Source of the DNA: an uncultured Propioniciclava sp.
Lineage (GTDB): Bacteria > Actinomycetota > Actinomycetes > Propionibacteriales > Propionibacteriaceae
Reading direction: 5' to 3'
Length of the DNA: 12,007 nucleotides
NCBI GenBank assembly: GCA_937872005.1
Contig: CALMPQ010000190.1
Coordinates: forward strand, 1 to 12,007
The notes under the pieces were generated by a model. That model was not told the origin of the DNA and made no database searches. It worked only from the letters and a program-made list of their open reading frames with translations. How positions within the stretch are numbered: the stretch's first letter is position 1; the number at the start of each line of letters is the position of its first letter. The translations under genes and the position numbers were made by a program. Of this stretch, positions 8,987 through 12,007 are shown in pieces.

Positions 8987-9022
8987 CCGACACCCCGGGT
9001 CGGAGCGCCGGACTTGGGGTCC
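8987..9022 (-). promoter_or_regulatory. Two small hairpins in the putative mutA leader
   Basis: On the minus strand GGAC-CCCAA-GTCC (9010-9022) and CCGAC-CCGGGGT-GTCGG (8987-9003) can each fold into a short stem-loop, ahead of the ribosome-binding site. If transcription starts near 9016, only the second is wholly in the message. The stems are just four and five pairs and could be chance in GC-rich DNA. The region does not show a cobalamin riboswitch. Confidence 0.25.
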
Positions 9023-9028
9023 ACCCTA
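9023..9028 (-). promoter_or_regulatory. Candidate -10 box for the mutA-mutB-meaB operon
   Basis: TAGGGT on the minus strand fits TANNNT and would place the transcript start near 9016, about 57 bases before mutA. No TTGACA-like -35 box is seen at 16-18 bases. It is the best candidate in the 152-base gap (8959-9110), but not strong; readthrough from the toxin gene is also possible. Confidence 0.3.
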
Positions 9029-9066
9029 GTGGTCTTGTGGCTCTCGGTGCGCGTCCGGTTGCACCC

Positions 9067-9095
9067 GCCGCCGGCGGCTAACTACAGCTGGTAGT
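9067..9095. repeat. Adjacent small palindromes between toxin and mutA
   Basis: A perfect 12-base palindrome GCCGCCGGCGGC (9067-9078) is followed by the 15-base near-palindrome ACTACAGCTGGTAGT (9081-9095, five-pair arms). They lie 16 bases past the toxin stop and upstream of the mutA promoter candidate. They could be a regulator site or a weak terminator for the toxin message; there is no T-tract to support the latter. Confidence 0.4.
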
Positions 9096-9110
9096 ATTCG
9101 CCGTTGTGTC

Positions 9111-9374
9111 TCACCGATAGGCATCGCGCCGATGGCGAACCTGGGCCACGTAGACGGTGACTCGTTCCTCCTCGATGCGGTAGATCACGCGGAACTCGCC
9201 ACGCCGCGCTGAGTGCAGCCCCTCGAACGGCGCACGGAGTGCCTTGCCGACGCGCTGGGGATTCTCCGCCAGCGGGCCCCTGATGAACTCGATGCACGCT
9301 GCGGCCACGCTCTCGGGAAGGTCCTTCTCCAGCGCTCGTTTGGCAGCGCGGGACCACGTGATCTCGTAGGTCAC
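9111..9374 (-). CDS. RelE/ParE-family toxin
   Basis: An 87-residue basic protein of the RelE/ParE superfamily. MTYEITWSRAAKRALEKDLP is the usual first strand and helix. PLAENPQRVGKAL, then RRGEFRVIYRIEEERVTVYVAQVRHRRDAYR, give the beta-sheet core and C-terminus. Arg62 in GEFRVIY, Arg82/Arg83 and Tyr86 lie where RelE toxins keep ribosome-site residues for mRNA cleavage. This favours a RelE-type mRNA endonuclease over a ParE gyrase poison, though that is inference. The GTG start overlaps the antitoxin's TGA by four bases (GTGA), the common arrangement for a toxin translated after its antitoxin. The gene looks intact, with no frameshift. The next gene downstream is mutA, 152 bases away. Confidence 0.88.
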   Translation of the reverse strand: MTYEITWSRAAKRALEKDLPESVAAACIEFIRGPLAENPQRVGKALRAPFEGLHSARRGEFRVIYRIEEERVTVYVAQVRHRRDAYR

Positions 9375-9655
9375 CGCTCGCCCCGCCGGGCAGCGGGGAG
9401 GTTGGCCAGGACCTCGTCGGTCGTCAGGGTGTGGCCCTGTGCCAGATCCTCCATCGCCTCGTGAAGGTCGCGGACCAGGTCGGCGTCGGAAAGGATCTCC
9501 AAGGTTTCGAGCATGGCGTCGTAATCATCAGCCGAGAGCAGCACCGCGGCGCGGACGCCGTTGCGGGTGATCTCGGTGCGCTGGTGCGTGCGCACAGCCT
9601 CGTCCACGAGGCGGGAGAGTTGCGCCCGTGCTTCCGCGAGAGGGATGGCCGGCAT
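9371..9655 (-). CDS. Phd/YefM-family antitoxin
   Basis: A 94-residue antitoxin partner of the RelE-type toxin. The N-terminal half is the Phd/YefM DNA-binding fold: IPLAEARAQLSRLVDEAV at about 4-21, TEITRNGVRAAVLLSADDYDAMLETLEILSD at about 27-57. The acidic C-terminal tail (EAMEDLAQGHTLTTDEV) is the sort that wraps round and neutralises the toxin. Such proteins repress their own operon, more tightly when complexed with toxin. The ATG at 9655 follows a TATAAT box by only seven bases, so the message is probably leaderless. The gene comes first in the pair, as in most type II modules, and lies 40 bases beyond serA. Confidence 0.88.
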   Translation of the reverse strand: MPAIPLAEARAQLSRLVDEAVRTHQRTEITRNGVRAAVLLSADDYDAMLETLEILSDADLVRDLHEAMEDLAQGHTLTTDEVLANLPAARRGER

Positions 9656-9662
9656 GTACAGA

Positions 9663-9689
9663 ATTATAGCGTGATCGCTGCTGGCGATC
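9663..9689 (-). promoter_or_regulatory. Promoter and candidate operator of the toxin-antitoxin pair
   Basis: A perfect consensus -10 box TATAAT sits on the minus strand (complement of 9663-9668), seven bases before the antitoxin ATG. Transcription should therefore begin at or next to the start codon. Four bases upstream of the box is a perfect six-base inverted repeat, GATCGC-CAGCA-GCGATC (9673-9689), in the -10/-35 spacer, where binding would block RNA polymerase. No good -35 hexamer is seen. The repeat could also act as a weak hairpin after serA. Confidence 0.65.
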
Positions 9690-9695
9690 GAGGGG

Positions 9696-10865
9696 TCAGA
9701 CCAACCGGGCCGACAGCACCCCGTCGATCGCGCCCAGTCGCGTCACCAGGCTCGGCGGCACCTCGCCGTTGACGTCGACGAGCGTGTAGGCCAGCTCTCC
9801 GCGGGAGGAGTTGAGCAGGTCGGCGATGTTCAGACCGGCCTCGCCGACGATCGTCGAGATCTGGGCCACCATGTTCGGCACGTTGGCGTTGGCCAGGGCG
9901 ATGCGCTGCGCACCCGCGGAGCGCGCGAGCTGGGCGTTGGGGAAGTTCACCGAATTCCGGATCGTGCCCTCGGTCAGGTACTCCCGCAGCTGGTCGACCG
10001 CCATCAGCGCGCTGTTCTCCTCGGCCTCCCGCGTGGACGCCCCGAGGTGGGGGAGCGTCACCACCTTCGGCCGCTTGTTGAGCAGCGGCGTCGGGAAGTC
10101 GCAGACGTAGCCGCGCAATTGCCCGGTCTCGAGTGCGTCGATGAGCGCCGACTCGTCGACGATCGGGCCGCGGGCGAAGTTGATCAGCACCGCCGAGTTC
10201 TTCATGGCGTTGAACTGGTTCGTCCCGATCAGGCCGCGGGTGCCCTCGACGAGGGGGATGTGCAGCGTCACGATGTCGGAGCGGCGCAGCAACTGGTCGA
10301 GCGAGATGACGCGCTCGACGTTGGAGCTGAGGCGCCAGGCGTGCTCGACCGTGATGGCCGGGTCGTAGCCGAGCACCTTCATGCCGAGCGAGATCGCCAC
10401 GTTGGCGACCTCGACGCCGATGGCGCCCAGGCCGATGACGCCGAGGGTGCGGCCGGGCAACTCGAAGCCGACGTAGTTCTTCTTGCCGGCCTCGACCAGC
10501 TTCTCCATCGTGTCGTGGTCACCCTCGAGGCGGTGGGCGAAGGCCGCGGCGTCCACGATGTTGCGGGCGGCGAGGAAGATGCCGGCGACCACCAGCTCCT
10601 TCACCGCGTTCGCGTTCGAGCCGGGGGTGTTGAACACCGGGATGCCCCGCTTGCTCATCTCGGCGACGGGGATGTTGTTCGTCCCGGCCCCGGCGCGGGC
10701 CACGGCCATCAGGGACGCCGGCACGGGTTCGCCGTGCAGGCTCGCCGAGCGGACGAGCAGGGCGTGCGGGTCGGCGACGTCGGGGCCGACGTCGAAGGCG
10801 TCGGCGGGCAGGCGGGACAGGCCGGCCTGGCTGATGGCGTTGAGCGTGCGGATGCGGAAGGTCAT
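9696..10865 (-). CDS. serA: D-3-phosphoglycerate dehydrogenase, short form with C-terminal ACT domain
   Basis: A 389-residue NAD-dependent dehydrogenase that oxidises 3-phosphoglycerate to 3-phosphohydroxypyruvate, the first step of serine synthesis. The substrate-binding part includes GAGTNNIPV (about 59-67) and NTPGSNANAVKELV (about 79-92). The NAD site is GVIGLGAIG (142-150) with Asp168 after the second strand. The catalytic Arg232 lies in NFARGPIVDE and His273 in LPHLGAST. The usual Glu of the DVFxxEP segment is not seen; CDFPTPLL stands there instead. The last 70 residues form an ACT domain, the usual site of serine feedback inhibition. There is no long intervening domain as in the roughly 530-residue mycobacterial SerA. 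The gene starts 19 bases after serC, surely one operon. Confidence 0.93.
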   Translation of the reverse strand: MTFRIRTLNAISQAGLSRLPADAFDVGPDVADPHALLVRSASLHGEPVPASLMAVARAGAGTNNIPVAEMSKRGIPVFNTPGSNANAVKELVVAGIFLAARNIVDAAAFAHRLEGDHDTMEKLVEAGKKNYVGFELPGRTLGVIGLGAIGVEVANVAISLGMKVLGYDPAITVEHAWRLSSNVERVISLDQLLRRSDIVTLHIPLVEGTRGLIGTNQFNAMKNSAVLINFARGPIVDESALIDALETGQLRGYVCDFPTPLLNKRPKVVTLPHLGASTREAEENSALMAVDQLREYLTEGTIRNSVNFPNAQLARSAGAQRIALANANVPNMVAQISTIVGEAGLNIADLLNSSRGELAYTLVDVNGEVPPSLVTRLGAIDGVLSARLV

Positions 10866-10884
10866 GGCGATGGGGCGCGACGGC

Positions 10885-11961
10885 TCAGCCGTGGGTGCGC
10901 TCGAACTCCTTCATGAAGTCGATGAGGGCCTGGACGCCCGCCAGCGGCATGGCGTTGTAGATGGAGGCACGCATGCCGCCCACCGAGCGGTGCCCGGCCA
11001 GGCTCGTCAGCCCGGACGCCGCGGCCTCGGCCACGAACTGCTTGTCGAGCTCGGGGTTGACCATGAGGAACGGCACGTTCATCCACGACCGGTACGCGGG
11101 CTCGACCGGGTTGGAGTAGAAGTCGGAGCCGTCGATGAAGTCGTAGAGGGCCTTGGCCTTCTCCTCGTTGCGGGCGGCCATGCCGGGCAGTCCGCCGTTG
11201 GCCTTGACCCAGTCGAGGGTCAGGCCGAGCAGGTAGAGGCCGAAGGTCGGCGGGGTGTTGATCATGGAGTCGGCGTCGGCCTGGACCTGCCAATCCCAGA
11301 TGGTGGGGGTCTCGGGGCGCGCGCGACCGAGCAGGTCGCGGCGCACGATCACGACGACCAGGCCCGAAGGACCCATGTTCTTCTGGGCGCCGGCGTAGAT
11401 GACGCCGTGGGCGTCCACGTCGAAGGGGCGGCTCAGGATGGTGGAGCTCAGGTCGGCCACCACGGGCACGTCGGCGGCGGGCACGTGGTCGAACTCCAGG
11501 CCGCGGATCGTCTCGTTCGGCGTGTAGTGGAGGTAGGACGCGTCGGCGGGCACCGTGTACGAGCCGGGCTGGGGGACCGTCGTGAAGTTGCTGGCTGCGG
11601 TGTCGGCGACGACCTCGACTTCTGCGTACTTCCTGGCCTCGGCGATGGCCTTCTTCGACCAGTCGCCGGTGTTGAGGTAAGCGACGGTGTCGCCGGGGGC
11701 GCTCAGGTTCATCGGGATGGCGGCGAACTGGCCGAGCGCCCCGCCCTGCAGGAACAGCGTGGCGTAGTCGTCGCTGATGCCCATGACCTCACGCAGGGAC
11801 GCCTCGACCTGCGCCGCGCGCGCCACGAACGCCTTGCCGCGGTGGGAGACCTCCATCACCGACATGCCCGAGCCGTCCCAGTCGAGGAGTTCGGCCTGGG
11901 CCTGTTCGAGGACCTCGGTGGGCAGCATCGCCGGACCGGCGGAGAAGTTGTGCACGCGCAT
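10885..11961 (-). CDS. serC: Phosphoserine aminotransferase
   Basis: A 358-residue class V PLP aminotransferase that converts 3-phosphohydroxypyruvate and glutamate to 3-phosphoserine and 2-oxoglutarate, directly after SerA's reaction. Family marks are NFSAGPAMLPTEVL at the N-terminus, MEVSHRGK (36-43), FLQGGALGQFAAIPMNL, NTGDWSKKA with Trp101 over the cofactor, DLSSTILSRP (170-179), and GAQKNMGPSG with the PLP lysine Lys194. The C-terminal domain ends SVGGMRASIYNAMPLAGVQALIDFMKEFE. The length matches E. coli SerC (362), and the SAGPAMLP/AQKNMGPSG pattern is the enterobacterial type, not the divergent mycobacterial form. The ATG at 11961 has GGGAGGA seven bases upstream. It is the first gene of the serC-serA unit. 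The third enzyme, SerB, is not in this window. Confidence 0.97.
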   Translation of the reverse strand: MRVHNFSAGPAMLPTEVLEQAQAELLDWDGSGMSVMEVSHRGKAFVARAAQVEASLREVMGISDDYATLFLQGGALGQFAAIPMNLSAPGDTVAYLNTGDWSKKAIAEARKYAEVEVVADTAASNFTTVPQPGSYTVPADASYLHYTPNETIRGLEFDHVPAADVPVVADLSSTILSRPFDVDAHGVIYAGAQKNMGPSGLVVVIVRRDLLGRARPETPTIWDWQVQADADSMINTPPTFGLYLLGLTLDWVKANGGLPGMAARNEEKAKALYDFIDGSDFYSNPVEPAYRSWMNVPFLMVNPELDKQFVAEAAASGLTSLAGHRSVGGMRASIYNAMPLAGVQALIDFMKEFERTHG

Positions 11962-11968
11962 GGCGGGA

Positions 11969-11975
11969 TCCTCCC
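11969..11975 (-). promoter_or_regulatory. Ribosome-binding site of serC
   Basis: GGGAGGA on the minus strand with a seven-base spacer sets the serC start. The remaining 32 bases to the right edge show no promoter I can support. Confidence 0.8.
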
Positions 11976-12007
11976 ACCAAACCGTTGCGGCGTTTCGGGC
12001 GCTCCAG

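Noticed and set aside
7354..9081. Long plus-strand open frame opposite mutA
   Set aside because: Same reason: the antisense shadow of a well-identified gene, with no recognisable domain.
8959..9110. Cobalamin riboswitch ahead of the B12-dependent mutase
   Set aside because: The gap is short, shared with the toxin's end, and I find no B12-box-like core; only small hairpins are seen.

Overview
The window is very GC-rich DNA with tightly packed genes, most of them separated by a few bases or overlapping by 1 to 4 bases. The mutA-mutB-meaB block closely resembles, from memory, the methylmalonyl-CoA mutase genes of Propionibacterium freudenreichii subsp. shermanii. A DprE2-like reductase and a sucrase/ferredoxin-like protein also fit an actinobacterium. 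I infer a member of the Propionibacteriaceae or a close relative; the sequence alone does not fix genus or species.

Left part (1-3847): a short-chain dehydrogenase on the minus strand runs off the left edge. Reading away from it on the plus strand is a three-gene run: glutamyl-tRNA synthetase (gltX), a DprE2-like reductase, and a sucrase/ferredoxin-like protein. The coupling points are a GTGA overlap and a TGATG junction. This run meets the minus-strand genes at a 72-base near-perfect palindrome (3844-3915), whose two ends carry the stop codons of the two converging genes.

Middle part (3912-8958, minus strand): mutA, mutB and meaB form a translationally coupled operon, joined by two ATGA overlaps. 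MutA and MutB form the B12-dependent mutase that interconverts succinyl-CoA and methylmalonyl-CoA. MeaB is the GTPase that loads and protects the cofactor. This is the core of the propionate (Wood-Werkman) pathway. No epimerase, transcarboxylase or cobalamin riboswitch is visible here.

Right part (9111-11961, minus strand): serC and serA encode two of the three steps of phosphorylated serine biosynthesis. Between serA and mutA sits a compact toxin-antitoxin pair, a Phd/YefM-type antitoxin followed by a RelE-type toxin. It has its own consensus TATAAT box, a small inverted repeat as candidate operator, and an apparently leaderless start.

No tRNA, rRNA, CRISPR array, transposase or prophage gene was seen. 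I see no clearly new multi-gene system. The items most worth a second look are the stop-codon-bearing palindrome, the toxin-antitoxin insertion, the DprE2 homologue without a visible partner, and an atypical SerA active-site segment.
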